Source: Taenia hydatigena
Lineage: Eukaryota > Platyhelminthes > Cestoda > Cyclophyllidea > Taeniidae
Direction: 5' to 3'
Assembly: GCA_036345935.2 (NCBI GenBank)
Contig: JADWOT020000004.1
Coordinates: 8,142,734 to 8,206,733, forward strand
DNA: 64,000 nt
Shown piece by piece: positions 10,753 through 23,000 of the stretch; within the stretch, counting starts at the first letter, position 1, and each line of letters begins with the position of its first letter. Under the pieces are notes generated by a model. The model made no database searches, had not been told where the DNA came from, and worked only from the letters and a program-made list of their open reading frames with translations. Position numbers and translations under genes: made by a program.

Positions 10753-10929
10753 CGTAAGAGAGCGTCACCTTCACTCTTTTACATGTAAACATGACACGCC
10801 TGCCCTAGCCTCTCCCCTCCCTGCCCGCCACCCCAACCCCCTCCCCATCCACCCACTCAACCACCCATGCCCCCCCCCCCCGAAAAGAAAGAGATGCTCA
10901 CATAATAGCAGTAGTAGTCCCTGTCGTCC

Positions 10930-11432
10930 ATGCCTGCCGACACCTACATCGCACAACTGAGACCGAGACGCCGCCACCGCCAACGCCGCGAATCACTCCA
11001 ACATCTCGCACTGCCCACCATCACTCCACACAATCATCAAATGCCACTTCACCATCACCACAGTAAGTTTGTAGCATCTGAAAAGGAAAAACAAACCAAG
11101 CAATGTAGAGATGGACGTGTGACAGTCCAATGCACTGCAAAGCTGACACCCACGAACATAACTACCGATGGAAAAGAAACGACTTAGCAAGCAAATACTT
11201 AAGACTGCTACAAAGTACAGTCTGCGTAGTGATGCCAAAGCTTCCCACTAGCCCCACTCCTGCTGCTGCGTCTGCCTCATTCACTCACTCACTCACTCAC
11301 TCCACCCCACTCCACTCCACTCCACTCAGACACCAACTCGTGCCGTCAAGGCTTAAAAAACCGACGATTAAACCATCGCCGAGGCCCTCTACACAACACC
11401 TTCCGCAGCAAGGATCACATCAACACAACTAA
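10930..11432 (+). CDS. Conserved small basic/Pro-rich protein, right copy (two exons)
   Basis: Model: join of 10930-11062 and 11188-11432, 378 bases, 125 aa. Exon 1 starts ATG CCT GCC in the spacer, encodes MPADTYIAQLRPRRRHRQRR and a His-rich end, and stops at a consensus donor GTAAGT in phase 1. The 125-nt intron ends ACGACTTAG; the joined frame then reads TSKYLRLLQST, exactly the frame shown to be constrained by comparison with 8605-8849. Exon 2 begins within a few bases of the palindrome boundary at 11192. Composition: Arg/His-rich N-terminus, conserved KYLRLLQ block, Ser/Thr/Pro/His linker encoded by a CACTC repeat, basic LKKPTIKPSPRP, QQGSHQHN end. No known domain recognised. Confidence 0.6.
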
Positions 11433-14400
11433 TTACCCTCGTCCCGCCCCCAGTCCTCCGCCATCTCTACGCGCTGCTGCTCCAACAGCACGCATATCAC
11501 AGTGATGACAATAGCGCATCCTTCACCACACAGGTAAACAGGAAAAGCACCTGTCCACCCAACATAAGAACAACGCACATCGATTCTGTTACTGCACCCA
11601 CAAAATGCACCAACAACTCCATCCAATCTTACCTAGGGAATGCGCGAAGTCATAGCGAAGGCGAGGTTCACGCTCATTGCTACAGCTTCATCTCCATCTC
11701 CTTCTCCTTCTTCTTCCTCTTCCTCTTCTTCAACGTATATTCTAGCATGAAAGCGGAAAAAGAAAATGGACAGTAAAATTTATAAACAAGGTGAATACTA
11801 GCAAGGAAATAATGAACAACGCTAAAACTCCTCACAAGTCTCTTCAACAAACCCCACCGCATTAATCAAAACTCATTCTTGATAAAGTGACTAACCACTT
11901 AAAAACAGCCAAAACAATCCCACTTATTCGCAAGAAGGATCGTGTAGTGAAAGCATCAACGCGATTAGGCAATGCGAATGGAAAACAAAGTATTGACAGC
12001 GACTGCAGCTATTTTTGAAACGATTAGTTTAACATAAAGAGTGATAAGAAAAGAAGAAATGTAAGTACAGAAGTATGCATGTAGTGGGTGCTCGATCGCA
12101 AGAAAGCACCAAGCAAGTAATTGCCAAGCACTCGGTAGGATTATAACTCCTCTCAACCAAATTTCACCCCACCAATCAAACTCCAACGTCATTAATACAA
12201 AAAACACAGCCTCACACAATGCTAAAACGGTCATAATTTATCACTTATAGTGTCATGTAGCTAAATTGTACCTTAGTAAACGTCTCAACAGTCACATTAA
12301 GAGGCCTTTGCGTTTACTCCAGCAAGTACCTGTGTAGAAGAAGAAAGTCGACATTTGAAATGCCTATTGACAACAAAACCACCAAAACTAACCAAAATGC
12401 ACCAAATGCTTACAAGATTTCCAACTTCTGACGCTAAATAAAGGCTCACTAATCCGAAACAACGGTCGCCTGAACAGGCAGCACTTACGCGAGCCACGTA
12501 CAAACATGACCAGTCAGGTCACAGTTCGTTCGGTAAAACAATCAAACTTTTAATGTATATGTGTTTTCGATGATGCATCAACTAACACAAACTAGAGCAG
12601 TTTCGTAACAAACACAAAATTTAAAGTAGAAACACACAAATAAAAGAATTTAGGAATTTTGCACGAGTGAGACATATGGAAATGAATCGCAACAGTCGAT
12701 CAAAGCATAGATGTTAATCAAGAGGTGTAACAGCGCAAAGTAAATGTGGTCCGCATAACAGCATTTAAATTTTAATGTGTCGCTTCTATAGAAAATTTCA
12801 ATTGCCTTTAGACATGTATTTTGTAACATTGTTGACATTTCTAGGTGTATCAAAAAGCTTTTTCGAATAACTCAGCTGACTTTGTGGCGAATTTGATGGT
12901 TTCTAATGACTTTTTATAGTTCGAATATCTACGCAACTAAGGTCGGTTAAGGTCGTAAATGAATGCCTGGCTTGTGCATTCGGCTGAGTGTTGTGTTGTT
13001 TTGCTTCTCTTCCCATTCAAGTGGGTCGTTTTACCAATGATTTTGGTTTAACGATTGTTGGGGAATGGATGCCTTGCCATTCGCGACTCAGGACATTGTT
13101 GAAAGTGGAGGACGTTAGTTTGTGGCATGTCCACAGTGGATGAATGGTTGAGAAGGACCACCGATTTGGCGCCATTGCAGTAGAAGCGGAAGAGCTCCCA
13201 AAGTGAAAGGTAAGGTAGGAGCATAGATGCTGGTTATTTCGTGTGTCTGTCCATGGTGTTATTGTGGTACTTGCATGCACAGGATAGGTTAATTGATTTG
13301 TCCTCCTTCAGGAATATGGTGTTAACCAATGCGTTTGCATTTTCACAAGTTGATTGGACCTGCTGAAGATGCGCTCGTAACGCGTTGCACCGTGACCACT
13401 CTTCTTGTTACGTTGCACATACAGGCGTGGCATGTGTTTCATATCACCAAGTCATGGCTATCCAGAATATCCTATGTATTGAAAGCAATAAAGGTGGTGA
13501 GGGACAGTTGTGTTGTGTGGTATTTGAAAAGGAGGAGGAGGAGGGGAGGTCAGTTGATTAGAAGAAGTGAATGCAGTTAGCGTAATTGTATAGGCGAAAC
13601 AGGCACTACTGTTGGGTGTGGTGATGAGGATTGCAGCTAAGCAGATGAAGCGTGTTTTGCGTAAGTGTTACCTCTGGCAGCAGGGTTCACAGCGACTGGA
13701 GTGGAACTTGCTGGTTTACTTAGTAACGTGGCCTCATGACAATGGGTAAATGGTGGGGTATGCGCAAACAAATGGTGTAGAAGTTGATTGAGAGGGGAAG
13801 TGTTGAATTCAGCTCTGCCTTGTGTAGAGTGTTCGGCTGTCTGTGAAGGGGAGGAAGGAGGAAGAGAAGAGGATATGGGGTAGAGGAGGGCACATGCAGT
13901 GAAAAGCGCATCATTCCACGCGTCATCCTGCCAATTTCGACGTTTGAATCTTGATGTAGGATGTCAATACTACTGAAACGGCGCTCGGTAGGTGGAGCTT
14001 TACCAACTCGATGGCCCACCATTTCTCTTTGCTGAGTAGTAGTAGTAGTAGCAGTAGTGGTAGTAAAGCCAGGGTCTGGCTTGCGTTCTAGTGGCGGCGG
14101 CTGCATAAGGAGGTGGCAGCCACATAAGGAGGAGGAGGTGGTGGTGATGATGGTGGTGGTGGTTGTGGTGGTACATACCCCACATTGTTAGTGAGGCGGT
14201 AAGGAGGGAGGCGACACTTGTCATTTGCTGACGCACATATTAGTAGCATTGGGTAGGAAATGCGATTCTGTCACTTTGCAACTGCACTGGGTGCCTACAT
14301 TATGCCTGGATGCTGCACCATCGACGCCATCGTCGTCTTCGTAGCATTTAAGCGAATTAGCTATGGTTAGTTCAATCAAATAATGAGGTACTTATTTATT

Positions 14401-14635
14401 ACTTGAGCAACTGTTCAGTTGCATTTTGATGCTTTGCGTTTACTTCTGAATTCACGTGGCCTGCGTCTTCTATTATTTCCACTCCTCTTCCTCCAACCAC
14501 CCAGGCGTCATTGTGCATGAATTGACACACTCTCGGTGTGTGTGTGTGTGTGTTACCGTGCCAAATTAAAGAGCAAGTGGATTAAAATTCTTTTATCTAT
14601 TCTATCATAAATACACAACTGATGAAGTGAATGTC
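11433..14635. other. Right-arm interior, no firmly supported gene
   Basis: Mirror image of 5391-8604 with the same simple repeats (TG run 14536-14552, GTG-rich tract 14140-14172) and the same ambiguous frames on the opposite strand. No additional gene. Confidence 0.4.
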
Positions 14636-14815
14636 TTATTATAATGTGAAGGAGATGGTGTCACACAACTCAACGACCATAAGACAGAGTCGGGATGTGG
14701 TATTGAATGCTTCGAAGTGGCCGGTGAAGAGTGAACCCAAACCGACAGTAAGGTGGATTCTGTGGCATCACCGCCATCCTGCCGTCTACTAAGTGATCAG
14801 TGAGATAAGGCCTTC
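14636..14815 (+). repeat. Short repeat R175, right-arm copy
   Basis: Mirror of 5215-5390 and direct copy of 10571-10752; see those entries. The frame through it ends WILWHHRHPAVY then TAA. Confidence 0.8.
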
Positions 14816-14883
14816 CTCTAAAGAACAAAGGAGATGTATTTGAAGAAACAAGAAGAAGAACAAAAATAAGAAAGGTGGTATGT

Positions 14884-15501
14884 GGGTTGCCAAAGAAGCC
14901 AAGAAGCTGTCTGACACAAAGCACCTCAGACTACGAATGTTCATGTGGAAGAAGGGGAAGTGGGACAGAATGGGCAGGGTAGGCAGTGTGGGCGGAAGGA
15001 GAACTCGCAAGCAGTCGCATCTGATGTGAAGTTAGGTGGATTGCAACGGATACTGCAAGTCGTCGCTGACGGTGGCGAAATGGAAGGAGCCGACGCATCA
15101 GCAGCAGACGTCCACGGCACGACCGAAGGTCCGGATGAATGCGAATGGGAGGAAGCGGAGGGGTGAGATGCGAATACGAAAGAAGGAAGGGCGACGGTGG
15201 AAGACAAGCAGCTACTCGAGGAAGAAGAGGAAGGGAGAAAGGAAGGAAGGAAGGAGTGAAGGAAGGAAGGCGGGGAGGGAGGGGAACAGGGAGAGGGAAG
15301 GGAGGCAGGGAGGGAGGGAGAGAGAGAGAGAGAGAGAGGGGAGGCATCGGAACGGAGAAAGAAGTGAAGAACGAGGAGACATCACGCATGGCGGTGAACA
15401 ACGGCATCGGCGATGGTAGCAGGGGCACAATTGTCGACTCTGACGGTGGACATGGGCGAGACATTGTTGGCACCGGGACATCTCAACCGAACACTAAATG
15501 A
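14884..15501 (+). pseudogene. Broken paralogue of the Glu/Arg-rich gene (right arm)
   Basis: Mirror copy of 4530-5147, now on the plus strand, with the same early stop and frame change and the same GGAA/GAGA expansion (about 15225-15340). Confidence 0.5.
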
Positions 15502-15815
15502 AAAAGGAGAGAAAAAAAGTAGGAAGTTAAGAGAGACGGACGGACGGACGAACGGAAGTCCTTCGCTCTTGGCATGGGTAGAGGTCATCATCGTCATCTA
15601 CCTCCTGCTGCTGCTGCTACTGCTGCTGAGCCAACCGTGACAACTACAGTGTCCCTAACAACCACAACAACGACAACAACAACGCCCTTCTCCTCCTCCT
15701 TCTCCTGCTGCTGCTCATAGTGCAGATGCTGCTGCATTAACAGGAAGGACAATGCTCTCACCAACTTGACTTTGTGTGAATTGGTCGTAGGCAAGGAGCA
15801 CAATTTGCTCCATCA

Positions 15816-16647
15816 TCAATGCATCATGGAGTCTGTAAACCGCTGTCGGTGTCGGTGTGGGTGTTGGTGAGGTGGTCCCTTGTGTTGTTGGTGCCACGCG
15901 AGTCCACCGATTGAGTTGGTGAAGAGCCGACGCCACCTGCCGCTGCGCGTCTTCTTTGCTTTGCCGTGTACGTGGTGACCGCTCTCCATGATGACATTGT
16001 GCGCCTCCTCCTTCTTCACCTCCTTCTCCATTCTCCCGTCCTCCTCCTGCTCGTTCTCCTCGCGCTGCCCATCCCGCACCTGCGCCTGCTCCCGCTCACG
16101 CTCCACCCGCTCCTCCGGCCCCATCCACACCTCCTCCTCATCCTCTTCCTGCTGCCCGTCCTCGTCCCTCTTCGAACGGCCCTTTGTCTCCATCCGTCTT
16201 CTCATCCTCCTCCTCCTCCTCCTTTCAGCGCAAAGGCCCTTTGCGCTATCCACACTAACACCTCCTCCTTCTTCCCTCCATTCGTACTCATCCGGAAGGT
16301 CGGTAACACCGTAGGTCGTGTCTGCGGCGCCGGTATCTCCTTCCGTTTCTGCCGACCGTCGCTGCCGCCTCCGCACCGAATGACTTAAAGGCGAGGCGAA
16401 GAACTGCAGTATCTGCTGGAATCTCACCAGCTTCACATCAGATGCGCCAGTCGAGTTTTCCATCCCATCCACTTGCTCTGTCTGCTCCACTTGCTCCACC
16501 CGCTCTTCTTCCACATGAACATCTGTCTGAAGTGCTTTGTGAGAGACAACCTGTTGGCGTCTTTGGCAACCTGCATGACATTGAGGTTAGTAGAGGTGTG
16601 TGTAAGGGCGAGCACCTACCTCTCCTCGTCGACACTGCTTGCGCCAT
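15816..16647 (-). CDS. 260-aa Glu/Arg-rich protein, two exons (right arm copy)
   Basis: Mirror of 3381-4212: complement of join 15816-16570 and 16620-16647. Start, 49-nt intron with GTAGGT donor and CTACTAAC branch motif, and stop are all preserved. The long exon is identical at the protein level to the left copy over 232 codons. Confidence 0.6.
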
Positions 16648-17669
16648 GTCTACGAAGGTCCACGCGAGAAAGAAAAATTGCAAACGGAAAAAACCAAAGT
16701 GACCGAAAAACCAAACTGAAATGTAGATCAACAGAAAGAGCATTTCTGCATACAACCGATCTGCAAACATTGTCGTAGCGGTATGTTTGAGTGTGTGACA
16801 CGATCAATGGATTCAATCGATAACCTCACCATTTGCGTCTGGTGACTACACTGCCTTCACGCTGGATTGTGGTGCATGGTGGAGGCTAATGATGAAAATT
16901 ATTACTGGCACGACTGGAAAGATGTGCTGCTTTGTGGTGTAGGTGAGGTGTAGGTGCGTTGAATGCGCTTGTGGAAGTGATAGCAACCACCCACAACGAT
17001 GAGGCTGTACTGTCGCCTCACAATGCCAGTGAGCTAGAAATGCGAGTGGAATAAGTGTTACTCAAATGACTTGAGTAGTGGGTTTCTGTTGCTGCGTGTG
17101 ACGGGAAGACGGGTGTGAGTGTTGGAGGCATTTATGCAGCATAGCCAGTATGTGCATTTTCGATGGTGGTGGTAATGAAAGAACCAACACATGTTACACC
17201 GGTGGGACAGCAGGCTTGCTTTTCGAAGAAGAGAAGGAAAGAGAAAGGAGGGACGGAAGAAAGGAAGGAAGGGAGGAAGGAAAGAAGGAAAGAAGGAAGG
17301 GAGGAAGAAGTGGTTAGATGTGTCACACATGCGAGACGGTGGTTGGTAGCCGTATGATAGAATGATAAAGTGGTAAAAAATAGTTCTCGTTGAACTTAAG
17401 ATGGTCCAGTTGAAGGAGTAACTTCTACTTTGAGTCATTGCCTTATTGGTAGGGCTGTCCTTTTGATGAACCTCCATATCTGCCATAAGGTGTTGCACAC
17501 AGTCGCCACAATCGTGCCAATACATGAGGCCTCTCATTGTTAGCACTGTGGTTCTCTTCATGAGTGACATTATTACTCGCTCTGTGGGGAGTTATATGCT
17601 TCCGATAAGTGAACTAAAGTCTTTTCAATTTGATTAATTGAGCAATGGCTTTTTCAAGCAGAGTCATTG
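16530..17669. repeat. Duplicon A, right-arm copy
   Basis: Inverted partner of 2359-3498; see that entry. Confidence 0.85.
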
Positions 17670-19841
17670 TAGTTCAATTGCATGATTTGCTCAGCGGTAG
17701 AAGAATTAACTGCGTCAATTTATTCGACCACGTTCGGAAGTGTGCACTAAGTTTGGACGATAGCAAAAGCCCATCGAGACACCTATGGAGGATCTTGCAT
17801 GGTATACGCAAATCATTCCTCACATGATCAGCATGAGCTCTGTATTCGCAAAGCGTGAGATCGTGACTGACTCTAACCCATCTGTTTTTTCTCCTCGCAT
17901 TCATCTGCCATTGGCTCGGCTGTGCCAAGGCTAAAGACAAATGCCTCCGACGTGCCAGGCCTTTGCGGGCAAGTTGGTGGGAGCGAAGTGTACGAAAACA
18001 AGCGATGGCAGTGAGTGAGTGAGGGTGTTTTATTACAGCTGAGTCGCGTCATCTTCTAGCAACAACTCAATGAGTTCTTTTCCAGTAGTTATTCTTTTTC
18101 ATTATTGACCACTTGTTTCAAATTAGCTGAACTAGTCTGCACCATCCCATCTCCATGCGGTACAGCAATGTTGAATGTGTCGTAGGAACCTCGCGACTTG
18201 CAGAAATTAGCGCATTTTAACATCAAACAAGGTTAGCAACTGCAGTGCAGTCAGGAAAGTGGGAAAACGATGGTGTCGCAGCAATGTATAATTATATGGC
18301 TTAATTTCCTCCCCACCTTATTCCTTCTCCCTCTTTCCTCCCTCCATTCAAACATATTAAACCCCCCACGAGCGAAACAAATAAACTTCATTGTTCCCCT
18401 TTCTCCCTACAATGTTATGTGTCATTCATATTTATCTTCAATTCATCTTCTTAACCTGATGATAGCCACCCAATCCTTGTGTATAGTATTCTATGAAAAG
18501 AGGATTTTCACCCTTTGCACACGCATGCCTAATTTCTTCTATTGTTTCCGCATTTCTAATTCTTACGCTTTTTATTTACTGCATTCTGATTTCTCTGCAA
18601 TACCTCAAAGTTAATGCGCTGTTTGTTTGATTGCCGGTTCCGGCTACGGTGACTTGGGTGACCATGTTGCTCCAAACGGGCGAGCTGGCCTTTGGACCAC
18701 GCCACCGGTCTCTACACTCTGCTTGCTGAATGTATATACATTCTATTTAAGTATTATGCCCTCTTTTGCTTTTAATGAAGTCTTGCAACGCTACATCACA
18801 TTTGTTGCACACATTGAAATTGTCCAACCGCTTTCCAGTTAGTGTTCCACAACAAAGAACAACTTATTGCTGTGTTGTAGCATCCCTATTCTTGAGACCT
18901 ATTTGCTTTTTGTCAACTACTTTTCCTTTGCCATCGAGACCCATCAGCGTGGTTTTACGACGTTCTCATGGTCGTCGCCGTTGTCGCCTTGTGAGGCAAA
19001 ACCTCTCCACAATGCAGCATTACGAAGAAACATTAACTCATTCTTAGATAGCTCGAACGAGTTTGTTTTCTCTAGGCCCCGTAGATTACATTTACGTGTC
19101 GCCATATTATGCAACAATACAATGTCACGTATTTATTTGAGAAGTAACTTGCGCGAAGCTCCACCACACAAATAATGAGGCTAATTTTGAAGCGAAACTA
19201 TCGTTATCCTTGCCAAAACAAATTTTGGACGCTGAAAAACAATTAATGATCTCACAGCGAATACCTTCATTTTACCTCCATCATGGCAAGTCTGACATAA
19301 AGAACATTTCATGTTATTTCTGATTTGATATTTTCACCACATGCCTACATCAGAACATGCGGGCCAACAGTTCAACATAACTTGGCAAGGGCATAAGATA
19401 CAAAAGACTGCAGACACACCAACAGATGTTATTGAAAGGCGTTCGACAAACCAATCTCCCACAATAATCTCCATCCCGTCTGTATGTTCCATCAGCGTTT
19501 CATTCAACTCCGCATAGTTGCCCTGTGGTGGCAATAGCTACCACGTCTGCTTAAGGGAACCGCGTGATGGAATGACAACACAACTACCATTTGGAACGCA
19601 TTGCAGAGGAGATGGTGTTATGAGATTAATCAAGCAGCATGGAGCCTTCCCTCCCTTCTCGCCTACTTAGCATACATGCCCATGTGCAGAGCGGTTGGAG
19701 GCATCTTATCTTCTTTCTTACACAAACATCCCCCTTTCTGCTTCACACCCACCGACCCAATCACCCACTAGTTACACACTCTGCACCTTCTAAAGCCATT
19801 CTTATGGCTAAGTGACAGCATGCCACTCCTCCTAAAGACTC
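17670..19841. other. Right-arm outer part, no supported gene
   Basis: Mirror of 192-2358. More substitutions relative to the left arm than in the arm core. No supported gene. Confidence 0.4.
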
Positions 19842-19967
19842 ATGACACCTCCAACAGTAGGCAATCTACTTCAAAATGCACTCATTACCTGTACAGCCAA
19901 CAATTATCTGCCACCCAACAAAGCAAGAGCAGTTCTACACCCTCTGAAGCAAATGGGTTACGGCTAG
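19842..19967 (+). pseudogene. Truncated copy of the window-edge exon
   Basis: Begins with the same MTPPTVGNLLQNA as the minus-strand exon at 186-1, then differs at several codons (Pro to Leu, Ala to Thr, Ile to Pro) and ends at TAG 19965-19967. The following bases contain an insertion absent from the left arm before homology resumes near 20010. Confidence 0.5.
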
Positions 19968-20070
19968 CGAACCTTCAATCCACACTGGAACATCTCTATC
20001 ACCAATTTTATACATAGGTAATGCAGTTTTCTCAGCATTTTTCTTCCCCCTGAAGACAAAAGAGGACATC

Positions 20071-23000
20071 ATACTCGGGTTAAATACATACACGTGCATT
20101 CAAAATACCACTGCGAAGAGATACAACGATGGCGCATTTAAGTGGCCTCACCACCAAAATCCGTCATTCATTGAGCCACCAACGCATAACACGGTTCACT
20201 TCGCCTTGTCCAGCGCCATCCGCCGTGCTCTCCTTGGTAAAGCTACTGCATCGTCAGTCTCCCCATCTCCCATGCTGCAAGCTGATTCCGTATGCGATAA
20301 GGGGCAAATGTGTTAACCACCACGCGTGTCCATCATCAGTAGAGGAAACATTGGTCTGAAAGCGGTTAGTCAAACTCATGTCAACGGTACGGCACCACAA
20401 CAACTATAGTGACAGTTTTTAAGCCTATAACATTAGAAAAGCGATTATCGAGCATGACAATGAGTCGCACAGGCAATCATTCATACATATCAAAGCATCA
20501 TAAGTACACTTCCAATTACTCCACACCTACTTCACACTGGCATCACCTCATTTCACAGTAGTAAAAGCGACAATGCCTGAACATCTTAGATGTAAAAATG
20601 AATCGGCAAAACCAGCCATTGTAAGAAGATAATAACATCTGACTTATCTAGCATGCTTACCAGGCCACAGGTTCGCACCTGTTTCGCTCTTGCATGGCAC
20701 TCACACCTCATTTACCGTTTCCGACACCTCCAATCGGAAAACCGTGTCTCTTATATCCTGCATGAACGAATAGTTCGCATTTGGGAAGGTAACATTCGGT
20801 ACACTCAATCCGCCGAATGATTGCGACTCCACAGCTGTCGACGATGAGTTCAAAGGCGCTTAGTGTGCAGTCTTAGCGGCCTCCCTCCCATTGGTCTGCT
20901 TCTACATCAACATTCCTCTTTGCCATTGCCACCGACGGCAAAGATGGGTGTTGTTGGCAGCCTGATGAGTCAGTCTGTGGTGTCCTTAGAGAGCAACCCA
21001 TAACCAGCGTTGAAGGTGGTAGCGGCAACAGAGCCAGTGTCAGTCAGTGAGACTGCTCACCCTCATCCTCTACCATCCCCACAACCTTGTCAAATCAATG
21101 AGCACATTATAAAAACCAACAGCAGCGCAATTAAAAAAGGCATCGCGACACATGGAAGGCCGAGTACTACACCACGCGACACTGTCGAAATGAGACAATG
21201 TGCTATTGCGTGACATCTCGTGCACACGCTCCATTGCAGTGGTAGAGCATCCACACCAAGGGGCCATAGAAGGATGGGCAAAAGTCGACTAGTCAATGCA
21301 GACAGGCTCCATCCCACTACCAATCGTCCGTGGGCAGGAATACATACACTCGACACTTACATCAGTGCAAATCGCCACCCCACTCACTCATCTCCCACTG
21401 CATCGCAAACGCGATCACACCAGCAGCAGCCACGCAGCACTCGAGGCAACTCCGACTCCAACACTGGCTGCCTGCAAAATATTAATATTTCTGTTGTAGA
21501 ACATCCCTAAGGCCATGCTCGACCAGGCAGTCAATATGAGAAAATGACTACTCGTAAAGAATCGGCTGGCGCATCCAGTCAACACCTGCATCACATACAC
21601 GCGGTAACCCTAACGTCCTGCCTTACACCGATCACCTACACCTACACCTCGTCATACAAACACCGACTACTTCACTTCCATGTGATTACATCTTAGTGTG
21701 CACTGATAAACCCAACACACTCCCTCCTCCTCCTCCTCCTCCTCCTTTCCCTCATACGTCGTGCACACCGCAATGCCATCCACATGCAACCACTAAAACA
21801 CCCGGGCAGTAGAGGTGGAGATCCACTTCATTTGCGTGCGTCGCGTTGCTATTATCGCATCTCATATCCTATGTGAAACGCGTAGTAGTGGAAAGCTGTG
21901 CTTAGGCTCTTAAAGTATGTTGTTGACACGAAATTCATATTCCCTCCATTAAGCTGAATCCTTAATATTTAACTCAGTCAAGTGGTTAGGTGAGTGGGTA
22001 AATGCAACAATTCATGAAAAGGTGGGAGAAAGGGAGGAAATAAAGAGGGCTGCATTGAAACGCCGTGCGGAGTCATCCAACGGTGTCCACTTTCAATCCT
22101 CTTTTCCCCTCCCTTTCACTCTCTCTGCTTTGCCTCTACCGCAATCGTTCCTTTGTCTCTTTCAGATGAACATGCAGATCACTTCACGTGAGTGGATGAA
22201 CTGCATGCGCCTCTGGTGTCGTTCGTGATGCGAGGCAAGGATTCGTCCAAGCACGATATTGCGAATTGACACCGGAGGCATCCATATTTTAGCTGCATAG
22301 AAACCTTTAGGGGTATGTGACCGATTCTTTTAATTTAATGCATGCTTTTCACTGCGTTAACTGTTTTGCACTTGCTTACAATGGTTCTTACATGTGTTGA
22401 CGAGCACTAAATAAACAGTGGCAGCAGCAGCAGCAGCAGACCCAGTGGAGTGCAACAAAGTGCCCGATATCCATGTCCCACTGTGGAAGCAGTGTAGCAC
22501 GTTGCTCATGACTAGGCCTAACTAGACCACACTAGATTGCAGTGTAATACAACAGGCTAAATTAGCCACCTAGGCTATATTGTGACAGGCTTGAATAAGT
22601 TAGGAAAGAAGGGCGCGGGTTGACACACACAGTGGGAAAGTAAAGAATGCTTAGACTGAACACTCCCTCATTACGATATAATCTGCTACCAGCAATTACG
22701 GGACAAGAGATTTCCGCAATATTTGGAAGGAGAGTAGTAGACATTGGTGAAGCGTATCGTTTGTGATTAAATGGCTTGAACAGTTCAATTTGGGTGATGC
22801 CTAGTCACTCGAAGGGCATCGCTTCCGATGGGCCTCCCTATTTCGAATAACGGAGAAGAGGTGCATGTCTCCCCTGCCTAAACTTTATTCGGGATCATTG
22901 TACGAAGAGCAAGCAACAGCGCTATCCAACCTGAGTGATGGTGCAACAGTGGATTCACTACTCCTACATCGACATTGAAATTTGTGTGGCGGAGGCTGAC

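Larger units (their letters stand above)
8843..11191. other. Single-copy spacer of the palindrome
   Basis: 2.35 kb between the arms, without a self-complementary partner. It contains the first exon of the right-hand small gene, a tandem degenerate duplication (8848-9165 and 9665-9925), an extra R175 copy (10571-10752) and short simple repeats (CATT at 9174-9191, poly-C at 10869-10880). If the two divergent small genes are expressed, their promoters should be in or near this spacer, but I see no convincing core promoter motif. Confidence 0.9.
11192..20070. repeat. Right arm of giant inverted repeat
   Basis: Reverse-complement partner of 1-8842. It carries mirror copies of the genes and repeats of the left arm. 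Its outer end at 20070 is only where the left arm reaches the window edge; sequence beyond may still belong to the arm. Right-arm versions of the outermost gene fragment (19842-19967) are broken where the left version is open, so the arms are not functionally equivalent at their edges. Confidence 0.97.

Noticed and set aside
1..20070. Palindrome dismissed as a simple assembly or read fold-back artefact
   Set aside because: A unique spacer, sharp inner boundary, differing repeat lengths and coding-constrained differences argue for two real copies, though read support is still needed.
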